Shown piece by piece: positions 16,669 through 24,875 of a stretch of DNA of 64,000 nt. Source of the DNA: G963704535 sp963704535 (lineage in GTDB: Bacteria > Chloroflexota > Chloroflexia > Chloroflexales > Roseiflexaceae); contig OY969916.1 of NCBI GenBank assembly GCA_963704535.1, positions 10,478,001 to 10,542,000 on the forward strand. The letters are read 5' to 3'. Below the pieces are notes generated by a model that was not told the origin of the DNA, did no database searches, and was given only the letters and a program-made list of their open reading frames with translations. Within the stretch, counting starts at the first letter, position 1. Every line of letters starts with the position of its first letter. A program made the translations under genes and the position numbers.

Positions 16669-17175
16669 ATGAACAGCCTGGATACCATGATTGTTGTCGT
16701 CGTTCTGGTGTTTGGCGCGCTGGGAATTTACTGGGGGCTGATCCGCCAGGTGCTGGCGGTCGTCGGCTTGGTTGCGGGGGTGGTCATGGCCAGCCGCTAC
16801 GGCCTGGTGGTCGCCGACGCGCTGGGGTCGGTGATCTCCAGCGATGCGGTCGCCAATGCGCTTGGGTTCGTCTTTGTGATGATCGCGGTCAGCGCCGCCG
16901 CCAGCCTGCTGGCGACTCTGCTGCGCCGCTTCGTCGGGCTGCTATTCCTGGGCTGGCTCGATCACCTGATCGGCGGCCTGCTGGGCGTGCTCCAGGGGCT
17001 GCTGGCCTGCGCCGTTCTGGTGATCGTCGCGGCGACGTTTCCAACCGAGCTGTGGATGGATGGCCTGGCCGCGTCGCAGTTCGCGCCGCTCCTGACCAGG
17101 GTGCCGGGCGCGCTGATCCTCATGCTGCTGCCCGAGCCGTTTCATTTCGCCGCGCAACGGATGCTGGGGGGGTAA
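16669..17175 (+). CDS. CvpA family membrane protein
   Basis: 168 residues with four hydrophobic segments (about 8-28, 33-50, 62-88 and 100-125). MIVVVVLVFGALGIYWGLIR near the start and FLGWLDHLIGGLLGVLQGLL in the middle match CvpA, a colicin-V-production/envelope protein family of uncertain biochemical function. A nested hairpin with a T run (17187-17298) terminates it before the next gene, so it is monocistronic. Confidence 0.8.
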   Translation: MNSLDTMIVVVVLVFGALGIYWGLIRQVLAVVGLVAGVVMASRYGLVVADALGSVISSDAVANALGFVFVMIAVSAAASLLATLLRRFVGLLFLGWLDHLIGGLLGVLQGLLACAVLVIVAATFPTELWMDGLAASQFAPLLTRVPGALILMLLPEPFHFAAQRMLGG

Positions 17176-17186
17176 CGGACAGGGGG

Positions 17187-17298
17187 CGGATAGAACGGAA
17201 GCGTTGCCTGTGTTGAGCCGCCATCGCCGCACGATGCCAAAATCATCGTGCGGCGATGGCGGCAATGCATGGCGCCGAATCCGTTCTATCCGTTTTTT
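17187..17298 (+). terminator. Nested hairpin with T run (Rho-independent-like)
   Basis: The outer arms CGGATAGAACGGA (17187-17199) and its complement (17280-17292) enclose a perfect 19-bp inner stem (17217-17235 and 17245-17263). TTTTTT follows at 17293-17298. It starts 12 bp after the CvpA stop. Confidence 0.75.
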
Positions 17299-17311
17299 AT
17301 CTGCTCGTAGC

Positions 17312-17340
17312 TTGCAGCACGACGAAGGGGGTGCTATACT
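17312..17340 (+). promoter_or_regulatory. Promoter for kbl-like gene (TTGCAG - 17 bp - TATACT)
   Basis: TTGCAG at 17312-17317 and TATACT at 17335-17340 have a 17-bp spacer, and TG precedes the -10 box as TGC. The start codon is 53 bp downstream. Confidence 0.65.
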
Positions 17341-17392
17341 TGGGCCTGACGCGCCGTGTTGCCCATTCTGCTGCTTGATATAGGAGAGCCGA

Positions 17393-18583
<1,191 letters not shown>

Positions 18584-18739
18584 GAAACTGTCTGAAAAGG
18601 GGGAGTTTGAGGGGGCAGCCCCTCAAGTCCTCTTTCCACCACGGATCGCGAGTGAAAGGGGGAGTTTGAGGGGGCAGCCCCTCAAGTCCTCTTTCCACCA
18701 CGGATCGCGGGTGATAGGTGGACCTTTTCAGACAGTCTC
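18584..18739. mobile_element. Type A MITE-like element, 156 bp with two cores, TGA duplication
   Basis: The terminal repeats GAAACTGTCTGAAAAGG (18584-18600) and CCTTTTCAGACAGTCTC (18723-18739) are inverted. TGA flanks on both sides (18581-18583 and 18740-18742). Two tandem copies of the GAGTTTGAGGGGGCAGCCCC core lie inside. The left TGA is the stop codon of the upstream gene. Confidence 0.9.
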
Positions 18740-18744
18740 TGATG

Positions 18745-18815
18745 ATGGAAGGCAGAAGATAGAAGATGGGTTGCATCCTCCATCCTCCATCCTCCATCCT
18801 CCATCCTCGACCCCG
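18745..18815. repeat. Heptamer tandem repeat CATCCTC
   Basis: About five copies of CATCCTC (18775-18811) follow a short complementary GGAAG/GAAGATG stretch, giving an imperfect hairpin. Confidence 0.75.
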
Positions 18816-18854
18816 AATCGGGCTGAGTTGTGGTCCACTACTTGCAACAGCTTA

Positions 18855-18883
18855 TTTACAGAGAGCGTCAGTTCTGGTAGAAT
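18855..18883 (+). promoter_or_regulatory. Promoter for rsfS (TTTACA - 17 bp - TAGAAT)
   Basis: TTTACA at 18855-18860 and TAGAAT at 18878-18883 have a 17-bp spacer. The ATG at 18896 is only 12 bp from the -10 box, so the transcript would be leaderless or nearly so. Confidence 0.55.
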
Positions 18884-18895
18884 CTGGCTAGTTTA

Positions 18896-19273
18896 ATGGA
18901 GGAACCTATTCTGATAGGCGAAACAGCGAGCGAAGCGACAATGGTCGCACGGAGGGCTGTCGAGCTCGCCGAAGACAAGCAGGCCAGCGATATTGTGATG
19001 CTGGATCTGCGGAAGCTGAACACCATCGCGGACTACTTTGTGGTGTGCTCCGGCGAGAGTGATCGGCAGTTAAAAGCCATCCTTGAGGCGATCGACGAGG
19101 GGATGGGGCGGGAGTTTGGGCGGCACGTACGATTCGAAGGCACGCCGGATACCGGGTGGGTGCTGCTCGACTACGGCGACGTCGTCGTCCATATCTTCTC
19201 AGTCGCCCTGCGCGACTACTACCGAATCGAGCGTCTTTGGAGCAAGGCGACGCCGGTCGTGGTCGTTCAGTAG
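18896..19273 (+). CDS. rsfS: Ribosomal silencing factor RsfS (YbeB/Iojap)
   Basis: 125 residues, the usual length. SDIVMLDLRKLNTIADYFVV, GESDRQLKAILEAIDEGM and GWVLLDYGDVVVHIFSVALR, followed by DYYRIERLW, are diagnostic. RsfS binds ribosomal protein uL14 on the large subunit and blocks subunit joining during starvation. The usual neighbour nadD is not present here. A small membrane-protein gene follows 73 bp downstream. Confidence 0.95.
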   Translation: MEEPILIGETASEATMVARRAVELAEDKQASDIVMLDLRKLNTIADYFVVCSGESDRQLKAILEAIDEGMGREFGRHVRFEGTPDTGWVLLDYGDVVVHIFSVALRDYYRIERLWSKATPVVVVQ

Positions 19274-19346
19274 CACGACAGTTCGTCCAGGTGGCTGGGT
19301 TCGGCCACACGACGAAGCGTACAATGTCTCTATGAAGGAGCCCGCA

Positions 19347-19562
19347 ATGACCAGCAGCAGCAGCAGCAGACGTATTCGCTATAAGCGAACTCGCTATCTT
19401 CTCTTCGCTCTCGGCGCGGCGCTGGGGAGCGCGCTCGGCCTGGTGCTCGGCTCGCTGCTTACCTTCTGGATCGGCGAGGAGACACTGCGCGCCATCCAGC
19501 GCGGGCTGCGCCGGCTGACCGGCGGCGACGACCGGCCCAACTTCGAGATGCTGCTTCAGTAG
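19347..19562 (+). CDS. Small single-span membrane protein
   Basis: 71 residues from ATG 19347, with AAGGAG at 19335-19340. A Ser-run and a basic N-terminus (RRIRYKRTRY) precede one glycine-zipper-like membrane helix (LLFALGAALGSALGLVLGSL). A short cytoplasmic tail with basic residues follows. The family is not recognised. It probably shares the rsfS transcript, and a perfect hairpin begins at its stop codon. Confidence 0.55.
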   Translation: MTSSSSSRRIRYKRTRYLLFALGAALGSALGLVLGSLLTFWIGEETLRAIQRGLRRLTGGDDRPNFEMLLQ

Positions 19563-19603
19563 CAAAGGCAAAAGGCATACGTGTGTATGCCTTTTGCCTT
19601 TGC
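19562..19603 (+). terminator. Perfect 19-bp hairpin
   Basis: Arms 19562-19580 and 19585-19603 (GCAAAGGCAAAAGGCATAC and its complement) have a GTGT loop. It ends the rsfS transcript. No U run is present. Confidence 0.65.
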
Positions 19604-19636
19604 GTTGGACAAGATTTCGCAGGGCGGTTTTCGACT

Positions 19637-19695
19637 TTACAATGTGGATTGGAGGAGACTGAGGGGGCGGCCCCCTCAACCCCCCTTTTACCCAG
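19637..19695 (-). repeat. Type B repeat fragment (reverse orientation)
   Basis: TTTACAATGTGGATTGGAGG, then ACTGAGGGGGCGGCCCCCTC, is the reverse complement of the type B right half. Confidence 0.75.
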
Positions 19696-19702
19696 ATTTG
19701 TT

Positions 19703-20383
19703 TTACCCCGTTTGCCTTTCTTTCTCGTTCCCCACCCACTCGCTCGCACCATCGGCCCAGACCTCTTTCTTCCAGATTGGCGCCACCTCTTTGATCCGGT
19801 CCATAATCTGCTCGGCCGCCTCGAAAGCCTCGTGGCGGTGCGGCGCGGCGACGACGATCAGCACGGCCGTCTCGCCGATCGCCAGGCGCCCGATCCGGTG
19901 GTGGATGGCGATTGTGCCGGTACCCCAGCGCTCACGCGCCTCGGCGGCGAGCTGGGCCAGCACCGTCGCGGCCATCGGCTCGTAGGCCTGGTACTCAAGG
20001 TAAGCGGTCGCCCGACCGCCGAAGTTATTGCGTACGATCCCGGCGAAGGTGACCACGGCGCCCATCTCCGGCGCCTGGACCAGCGCGACCAGCGGGACCG
20101 GGTCCAGCGGCTGATCGGTGATTTGGAATAAGGGTGGTAGGCCGCCGCTGACGGGCGGGATGAATGCGACCTCGTCGCCATCGTGGAGTGGGCTATCGAG
20201 TGTGCCGAACTCCTGGTTGATCGCGTGGAGCAGCCGGCCGCTGTAGCCGCCGAGCCGCGGGTAGCGCGCGACCAGTTGGTCCCACAGCCCGCCCAGGGTC
20301 GTGCCGGGCGCAAGGTCCAGTTGTTCCTCGGCCTGGCCGGTGATATCGCGGTGCCCGGCGAAGTAGCGAACCGTCACTTTCAT
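19703..20383 (-). CDS. MoaD-MoaE fusion (molybdopterin synthase)
   Basis: 226 residues. Residues 1-81 are a ubiquitin-like MoaD ending in PPVSGG (G80-G81). Residues about 85-226 are MoaE, with VVTFAGIVRNNFGGRATAYL, IHHRIGRLAIGETAV and the catalytic-lysine block KEVAPIWKKEVW. Together the two subunits insert sulfur into precursor Z to make molybdopterin. MoaD normally needs a free C-terminal Gly-Gly to accept sulfur; here GG is internal, as in the mycobacterial MoaX fusion, which suggests proteolytic processing. No other moa gene is in the window. Confidence 0.92.
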   Translation of the reverse strand: MKVTVRYFAGHRDITGQAEEQLDLAPGTTLGGLWDQLVARYPRLGGYSGRLLHAINQEFGTLDSPLHDGDEVAFIPPVSGGLPPLFQITDQPLDPVPLVALVQAPEMGAVVTFAGIVRNNFGGRATAYLEYQAYEPMAATVLAQLAAEARERWGTGTIAIHHRIGRLAIGETAVLIVVAAPHRHEAFEAAEQIMDRIKEVAPIWKKEVWADGASEWVGNEKERQTG

Positions 20384-20402
20384 CGCGCTGCTCCTTGCGG
20401 GT

Positions 20403-20489
20403 TAAGAAAAAAGGGGGTTTGAGGGGGCAGTCCTCTCAGTCTCCCCCGCTCACATTGTAAAGTAGAATAGCGCACTCCGATGCCCTGTC
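20403..20489. repeat. Type B element abutting methyltransferase stop codon
   Basis: The core GGGGGTTTGAGGGGGCAG, then CACATTGTAAAGTAGAATAG, ends in GCCCTGTC at 20489. The next three bases, TTA (20490-20492), are the complement of the TAA stop of the following minus-strand gene. Seen from that gene the order is TAA then GACAGGG, matching other type B ends. The left terminus is degenerate. Confidence 0.8.
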
Positions 20490-21140
20490 TTAGAAGAGAT
20501 ACGGAATGAAGCGGTAGCGCACCTGTTGTGCATAGGCCTGGTACTCCGGGTCGCGCAGCAGGATGCGCTCCTCGGCCACGGCGCGCAGGTATTGGCAACC
20601 GGCTGCGACCAGGATCATCAGCAGGTTCATGACGCTCAGGCTGCTCAACAGAAAGCCGACATAGCCGACCAAGTAGCTGCCGTAGAGCGGGTGCCGCACG
20701 AAGCGGTAGAAGCCGGCGGTGCGCACCCCGCGGTTGGCGGCCACGATGCCGAAGCTGCGGCCCAGGCTCCACACTGCGACGGTCGCGAGCGATGTGCCTA
20801 GGATCTGGACGCCGATGCCGATCGGCTCCAGTTGAGCGATTTGCAGCCCTTCCCCGCGCAGCAGCAGCGGCGCGGCGGTCCCAAGCGCGGCCACTGCCCA
20901 ATCCCAGACCGAGCGGCTTTCTTCGACGCTGTGGCGCCGAGTGATCGCCAGCCCGACGATCAGCAGCTCCTGAAAGGCCAGGATCAGCATCTGGACCCGG
21001 CCACTCTCCTGCCAGGTGCGGAAGGCAGCGTAGGCGAAGAACGCGAACAGAGTGCCGAGCAGAACATTGGTCGTAATCGCCCGCAACTGCGCGAACGAGG
21101 AAGGCCGGCTCGATGGTGTGCTGGTGGATTGTTGTGCCAT
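20490..21140 (-). CDS. Isoprenylcysteine carboxyl methyltransferase-like membrane protein
   Basis: 216 residues with four to five membrane helices. The C-terminal half carries TAGFYRFVRHPLYGSYLVGY and the tail EERILLRDPEYQAYAQQVRYR, the SAM-binding pattern of the ICMT/phospholipid methyltransferase superfamily (RHPxY...E...Y). Bacterial members methylate lipids or unknown small molecules, so the substrate is unknown. It may be the sixth gene of the his-containing run, 60 bp downstream of hisF, with a type B fragment in the gap. Confidence 0.8.
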   Translation of the reverse strand: MAQQSTSTPSSRPSSFAQLRAITTNVLLGTLFAFFAYAAFRTWQESGRVQMLILAFQELLIVGLAITRRHSVEESRSVWDWAVAALGTAAPLLLRGEGLQIAQLEPIGIGVQILGTSLATVAVWSLGRSFGIVAANRGVRTAGFYRFVRHPLYGSYLVGYVGFLLSSLSVMNLLMILVAAGCQYLRAVAEERILLRDPEYQAYAQQVRYRFIPYLF

Positions 21141-21144
21141 AAAT

Positions 21145-21195
21145 CTCCCACCCAGTTTGTAAAGTGAAACGGCGCCGCCCGAAAACGTGTCCAGT
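21145..21195 (-). repeat. Type B right-half fragment
   Basis: TCTCCCACCCAGTTTGTAAA, GTGAAACGGCGCC and CCCGAAAACGTGTC match the right half of type B repeats, without the core hairpin. Confidence 0.65.
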
Positions 21196-21200
21196 GTACG

Positions 21201-22115
21201 TTATCCGGCCCGATCGTAAGTGATCGAAACAGGATCGGGAGATGACCGATAGTGACGGATCGGCACGCCCCGCCCGGCCAAATACTGTTTGACATCAGCG
21301 ATGCTATAGGTGCCGAAATGGAAGATCGACGCGGCCAGGACCGCGTCAGCCTCGCCCTCGACCAGCCCGGCGTACAGGTGCTCGGGGGTGCCCGCGCCGC
21401 CTGATGCGATCACCGGCACGCCGACGGCGCGCGAGATCGCTCGCAGCAGCGCCAGGTCGTAGCCGCCGCGCGTCCCATCGGCGTCCATGCTGTTGATCAC
21501 AATCTCGCCGGCGCCAAGCTCGACGCCACGGCGAGCCCACTCGACCGTGTCCAGCCCGGTCGAACGGGGCGTGCCGCCGGTGTGGGTAAAGACCTCCCAG
21601 CGCGGTCCTGACAAGGTGAGGGGGTGAGGGGGTGAGGGGGTGACGGAATCTTCCTCCCGCCTGTCCGTGACCTTGTCACCCTGCCACCTTGTCACCTTGT
21701 CAGCTTGTCCGGGGGCGCGGCGGGCGTCGATCGAGAGCACGATGCACTGGCTACCGAAGCGCCTGGCGCCCTGCTCGATCAGCTGCGGGTTGTGGACGGC
21801 AGCGGTGTTGATCGAGACCTTATCGGCGCCGGCGCGCAGCATCCGGTACATATCGTCGACGGTGCGGATGCCGCCGCCGACCGTCAGGGGGATGAAGACC
21901 TGGGCGGCGGTGCGCTCGACCACCTCGACCATGATCGCGCGCTCGTCGCTGCTGGCGGTGATATCGTAGAACACCAGCTCGTCGGCGCCGGCTGCGTCAT
22001 ACGCCGCTGCCAACTCGACCGGATCGCCGGCGTCACGGTGGTTGACGAAGGCGATGCCTTTGACCACCCGGCCGCCCTTGACATCAAGACAGGGGATGAT
22101 CCGTCGTGTCAGCAT
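21201..22115 (-). CDS. hisF: Imidazole glycerol phosphate synthase cyclase subunit HisF with in-frame repeat insert
   Basis: 304 residues against a usual length of about 253. HisF converts PRFAR and HisH-derived ammonia to imidazole glycerol phosphate and AICAR. Catalytic Asp11 (IIPCLDVKGGRVVKG) and Asp130 (IVLSIDARR) have the standard numbering. PLTVGGGIRTVDD and VPVIASGGAGTPEH, which bind phosphate, are intact. About 37-40 extra residues (about 134-171) encoded by an 8-bp repeat palindrome follow Asp130 directly, in the beta5 loop that normally leads to WEVFTHGG. ATG 22115 lies 1 bp after the stop of the coiled-coil gene. The frame is intact, so the enzyme may tolerate the loop extension. 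Confidence 0.95.
   Translation of the reverse strand: MLTRRIIPCLDVKGGRVVKGIAFVNHRDAGDPVELAAAYDAAGADELVFYDITASSDERAIMVEVVERTAAQVFIPLTVGGGIRTVDDMYRMLRAGADKVSINTAAVHNPQLIEQGARRFGSQCIVLSIDARRAPGQADKVTRWQGDKVTDRREEDSVTPSPPHPLTLSGPRWEVFTHTGGTPRSTGLDTVEWARRGVELGAGEIVINSMDADGTRGGYDLALLRAISRAVGVPVIASGGAGTPEHLYAGLVEGEADAVLAASIFHFGTYSIADVKQYLAGRGVPIRHYRSSPDPVSITYDRAG
21608..21709. repeat. In-frame 8-bp repeat palindrome inside hisF
   Basis: CTGACAAGGTGAGGGGGTGA and repeated GGTGAGGG lead into a spacer, then CCTTGTCACCCTGCCACCTT and GTCACCTTGTCAG. The outer parts are complementary. About 102 bp (34 codons) read through in frame. Confidence 0.9.
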
Positions 22116-22116
22116 C

Positions 22117-23226
22117 TTACCCCGCCGTCTCTGGCGGTACGACGCCGCGCTCGACCTGGTCGGCCCTGATCCGCTCCAACTGCTCGCGGATCGTGGTCGC
22201 CAGCGCGTCAATCACCTGGACGTCACGCCGCTCTAGTTCGGTGAAGTGGGCCGCGTGATGGCGCTGGCCCTCCTCAAGCCGGCTGGTGGAGCGCGCCAGG
22301 CGCTGCTCGACCTCGCGAACCCAGCCGTCCAGGCGCTCAAGCCAGGTAGTCAGGCGGCGCATGTGCTGCTCGTCGGTCTCCTGGAGCGCCTCGACCTTCT
22401 CGTCCTGCTGGTGCCGCACCTCTTCGAGGCGCTCCTGGTTCATCAGGAAGCGTTCTGTCGAGACCCGTTCGACGCGCTTGATCTCGCCGACGATATCGGG
22501 CAGCCGGGCCTCGATCGCGAGGATCTGGCTGGGCAACTGCTCGGTGAACAGGTCGATCTGGTGGCGGATCTCGTCCAGGCGCGAGATGCGGCTGGCGTGG
22601 TCTTCGAGAATCGAGCGCACATCGGCGACCAGTTGCTGGGCCTCGACCGCCTGGCGCCGCAGGCTCTGCTTCTCGATCTGAAGCTCCTCATTGATCTTGC
22701 GTACCTCGCCGCGCGCCATTTCGTCGGCCGAGAACAGGCTCTCAAGCTGGCCCGCCAGGGCGCGGTGGCGCTCCTCGCCCTCCTTGATCTGCGCCTGCCA
22801 GTTCAGCGTGCGTTGCTCCAGCTCCTCGATCCGCACCAGCCAGCCGGCGATCCGGTCGCGGTCCTGCTTGCGGGCCTCGCCGAGTTGGTGGATCTGCGTC
22901 TGCATCTCGCGGATCGGCTTGCTGCCCTCCTCGACCTTGACCAACGCGCCGGCGATCTCTTTCCGCAGCAGGGTGATATCGCGGCGGTAGCTCTCAAGGG
23001 TTTGGGAGACATCCTGGCGGTAGCGCTCGAAGAGACCCTCGATCTGGGCGACGCCGCCCTCGACTTTGCGAACCTGCTCCATGGCCCAGTTGTACTTGTT
23101 GGTCTGGTCCTTGATCAGCCGGCGCAGCTCGTCGATCTGGCCCTGGAGGTAGACGATCTGCGACTGCTCGGCGGCGCGCAGGCGTTCTTCCTCATATTTG
23201 CTGGTGACGTTAGGTTTGTTGGTCAT
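22117..23226 (-). CDS. Coiled-coil protein of unknown function in his operon
   Basis: 369 residues from ATG 23226. Almost the entire length is charged heptad-rich coiled coil (RAAEQSQIVYLQGQIDELRR, QVRKVEGGVAQIEGLFERY, SRLDEIRHQIDLFTEQLPSQ). There is no signal peptide, membrane helix or cysteine-rich motif. The stop TAA is 1 bp before hisF, and the start lies 85 bp after hisA, so translation is probably coupled to the his genes. Not recognised as a named family. A cytoskeletal, scaffold or chromosome-associated role is only a guess. Confidence 0.7.
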   Translation of the reverse strand: MTNKPNVTSKYEEERLRAAEQSQIVYLQGQIDELRRLIKDQTNKYNWAMEQVRKVEGGVAQIEGLFERYRQDVSQTLESYRRDITLLRKEIAGALVKVEEGSKPIREMQTQIHQLGEARKQDRDRIAGWLVRIEELEQRTLNWQAQIKEGEERHRALAGQLESLFSADEMARGEVRKINEELQIEKQSLRRQAVEAQQLVADVRSILEDHASRISRLDEIRHQIDLFTEQLPSQILAIEARLPDIVGEIKRVERVSTERFLMNQERLEEVRHQQDEKVEALQETDEQHMRRLTTWLERLDGWVREVEQRLARSTSRLEEGQRHHAAHFTELERRDVQVIDALATTIREQLERIRADQVERGVVPPETAG

Positions 23227-23240
23227 CACTGCTCCAGTGT

Positions 23241-23320
23241 TGAGATTTGGAGATTAGAGATTAGAGATTAGGGGCCGAATCGAACAATCTCCAATCTCCG
23301 ATCTCCAATCTCTAATCTCC
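23241..23320. repeat. Heptamer palindrome GATTAGA/TCTAATC at hisA 3' end
   Basis: Tandem GGAGATTAGAGATTAGAGAT (about 23249-23270) is followed after a short spacer by its inverse, AATCTCCAATCTCCGATCTC (23285-23320). On the minus strand the TAG in GGAGATTAG is the hisA stop codon. Confidence 0.9.
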
Positions 23321-24037
23321 ATGTGTATTGAGGGCCTGGATCGCCTCGGCGAGCTGGATGTCGCCGGTGTAGAGCGCACGGCCGACGATCGCGGCCTCGA
23401 CGCCAGTGGTCGCCAGGCGGCGCAAGTGCTCGACCTGGCCGACGCCGCCGGAGGCGATCATCGCCGGGCCGCCGGGCCGCACTAGCTCGGCGGTAGCGGC
23501 GTAGTTCGGCTCGTTTAGCGTCCCGTCGCGGGCGATGTCGGTGTAGATGATCCGCCGCACGCCGCACGCCGCCATCTGGTCCACCAAGTCGGCGGCGCGC
23601 AGTTGGGCCGCCTCGGTCCAGCCGGAGGTCGCGACCAACCCGTCGCGCGCATCGACGCCGACGATCAGCGCGTCGCCGTACTGCTCGGCTAGGCGGGCGA
23701 TCAGGTCGGGCTGCTGGACTGCGGCGGTGCCCAGGATCACCCGCGCGACGCCCAGGCGCAGGGCCGAGTGGACCGCCTGCTCGGTGCGCAGGCCGCCGCC
23801 AAGCTGAATGGGCACGCTCACCGCCTGGATTAGCCTGGTGATCACATTATTGTTCACCGGGTGCCCGCTCCTGGCGCCGTCGAGGTCGACGACGTGCAGC
23901 CGCCGGGCGCCCTGCTCGACCCAGCGCCGCGCCACGGCCACCGGGTCGTCGTCATACACGGTCGTCCGCGCGAAGTCGCCCTGGTAGAGGCGCACGCACT
24001 TGCCGTCTTTGATGTCGATCGCGGGGATAATTTCCAT
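23312..24037 (-). CDS. hisA: Phosphoribosylformimino-AICAR-phosphate isomerase HisA
   Basis: 241 residues. MEIIPAIDIKDGKCVRL gives catalytic Asp8, and VGVDARDGLVATSGW holds the second catalytic Asp (about 130). LGGGLRTEQAVHSALRLGV and MIASGGVGQVEHLRRL are the two phosphate-binding halves of this (beta/alpha)8 barrel. It isomerises ProFAR to PRFAR for HisF. The last residues (HGD) and stop TAG are encoded by a heptamer repeat. Preceded by hisH and followed by the coiled-coil gene. Confidence 0.97.
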   Translation of the reverse strand: MEIIPAIDIKDGKCVRLYQGDFARTTVYDDDPVAVARRWVEQGARRLHVVDLDGARSGHPVNNNVITRLIQAVSVPIQLGGGLRTEQAVHSALRLGVARVILGTAAVQQPDLIARLAEQYGDALIVGVDARDGLVATSGWTEAAQLRAADLVDQMAACGVRRIIYTDIARDGTLNEPNYAATAELVRPGGPAMIASGGVGQVEHLRRLATTGVEAAIVGRALYTGDIQLAEAIQALNTHGD

Positions 24038-24040
24038 CTA

Positions 24041-24083
24041 TTTGTCCGTTGTCCGTTGTCCGTTGCACCGCAACTGACAACAG
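24041..24083. repeat. Heptamer repeats TTGTCCG with inverted partner
   Basis: Three copies of TTGTCCG (24041-24063) face GCAACTGACAACAG. Between hisH and hisA. Confidence 0.6.
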
Positions 24084-24094
24084 ACCTTGTCTTA

Positions 24095-24191
24095 GAAACT
24101 GTTTGAGAAGGGCATTCTCCCGCCTACGTTCCAGGGTGGAAAGAGGATTCTTGAGGGGCTTCCCCTCAAACTCCCCTTTTCAAACAGTCTC
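24095..24191. mobile_element. Type A MITE-like element, 97 bp, TTA duplication
   Basis: The ends GAAACTGTTTGAGAAGG and CCCTTTTCAAACAGTCTC are inverted. TTA flanks at 24092-24094 and 24192-24194. The core (TTGAGGGGCTTCCCCTCAA) is reversed relative to the 16197 copy. Just left of it, CCTTGTC directly precedes the shared TTA, resembling the end of a type B element. Confidence 0.88.
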
Positions 24192-24211
24192 TTAGCACTA
24201 CGAACTACGGA

Positions 24212-24853
24212 CTACTGGCTTGCCCAGGTCACAAAGTTCGCCAGCAGTTGCAGGCCCCACTGCCCGCTCTTCTCGGGGTGGAACTGCACGGCGGCGAGGT
24301 TCTCGCGCAGCAGCGCGCTTGGAAAGCAGACCCCGTAGTCGGTCGTGCCGGCGACGAGCCGCTGATCGGCAAGATCGCAGTAGAACGAGTGAACGAAGTA
24401 GAAGTCGCTGGCGTCGGGGATGCCGGCGAAGAGCGGGTGGTCGCCGGCGCCGTCGGCATAGCACAGCTGGTTCCAGCCGATCTGCGGGACCTTCTGGCCC
24501 TCCGGCAGCCGCCGCACGCTCCCATCGACGACGCCGAGGCAAGCATGCAGACCGAACTCGTCGCTTTGGGCACACAATACTTGCATGCCCACGCAAATGC
24601 CCAGGAACGGCTTGCCGGCGCCGATGACCTCGGTGATCGCCTGGTCCATTCCCATGCGCTGGAGGCTCTGCATCGTGTCGAGCGTGGCACCGACGCCCGG
24701 CAGCACCACGGCGTGCGCGGCGCGGATCACCTGCGGATCGCTGGTCACCTCCAGGGTCGCACCGACCTTGGTGAGCGCGCGCACGGCGCTGCGTAGGTTG
24801 CCGGCGCCATAGTCGATCACGGCCAGCGCCGCTGAAGAACTTGGTTTGCCCAT
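24212..24853 (-). CDS. hisH: Imidazole glycerol phosphate synthase glutaminase subunit HisH
   Basis: 213 residues of a class I glutamine amidotransferase. The oxyanion and nucleophile region is GKPFLGICVGMQVL (Cys87). His and Glu of the triad are in VQFHPEKSGQWG near residue 192. It hydrolyses glutamine to supply ammonia to HisF. VIDYGAGNLRSAVRAL is the conserved N-terminus. It heads the his gene set here (hisH, hisA, coiled-coil gene, hisF), downstream of the deacetylase-like gene. Confidence 0.97.
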   Translation of the reverse strand: MGKPSSSAALAVIDYGAGNLRSAVRALTKVGATLEVTSDPQVIRAAHAVVLPGVGATLDTMQSLQRMGMDQAITEVIGAGKPFLGICVGMQVLCAQSDEFGLHACLGVVDGSVRRLPEGQKVPQIGWNQLCYADGAGDHPLFAGIPDASDFYFVHSFYCDLADQRLVAGTTDYGVCFPSALLRENLAAVQFHPEKSGQWGLQLLANFVTWASQ

Positions 24854-24875
24854 AGTGCGCTTATTCTACCACGTC

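Noticed and set aside
17217..17263. Riboswitch upstream of the kbl-like gene
   Set aside because: The structure is a simple nested hairpin with a T run directly after the CvpA stop. It fits a terminator, and a promoter follows it.
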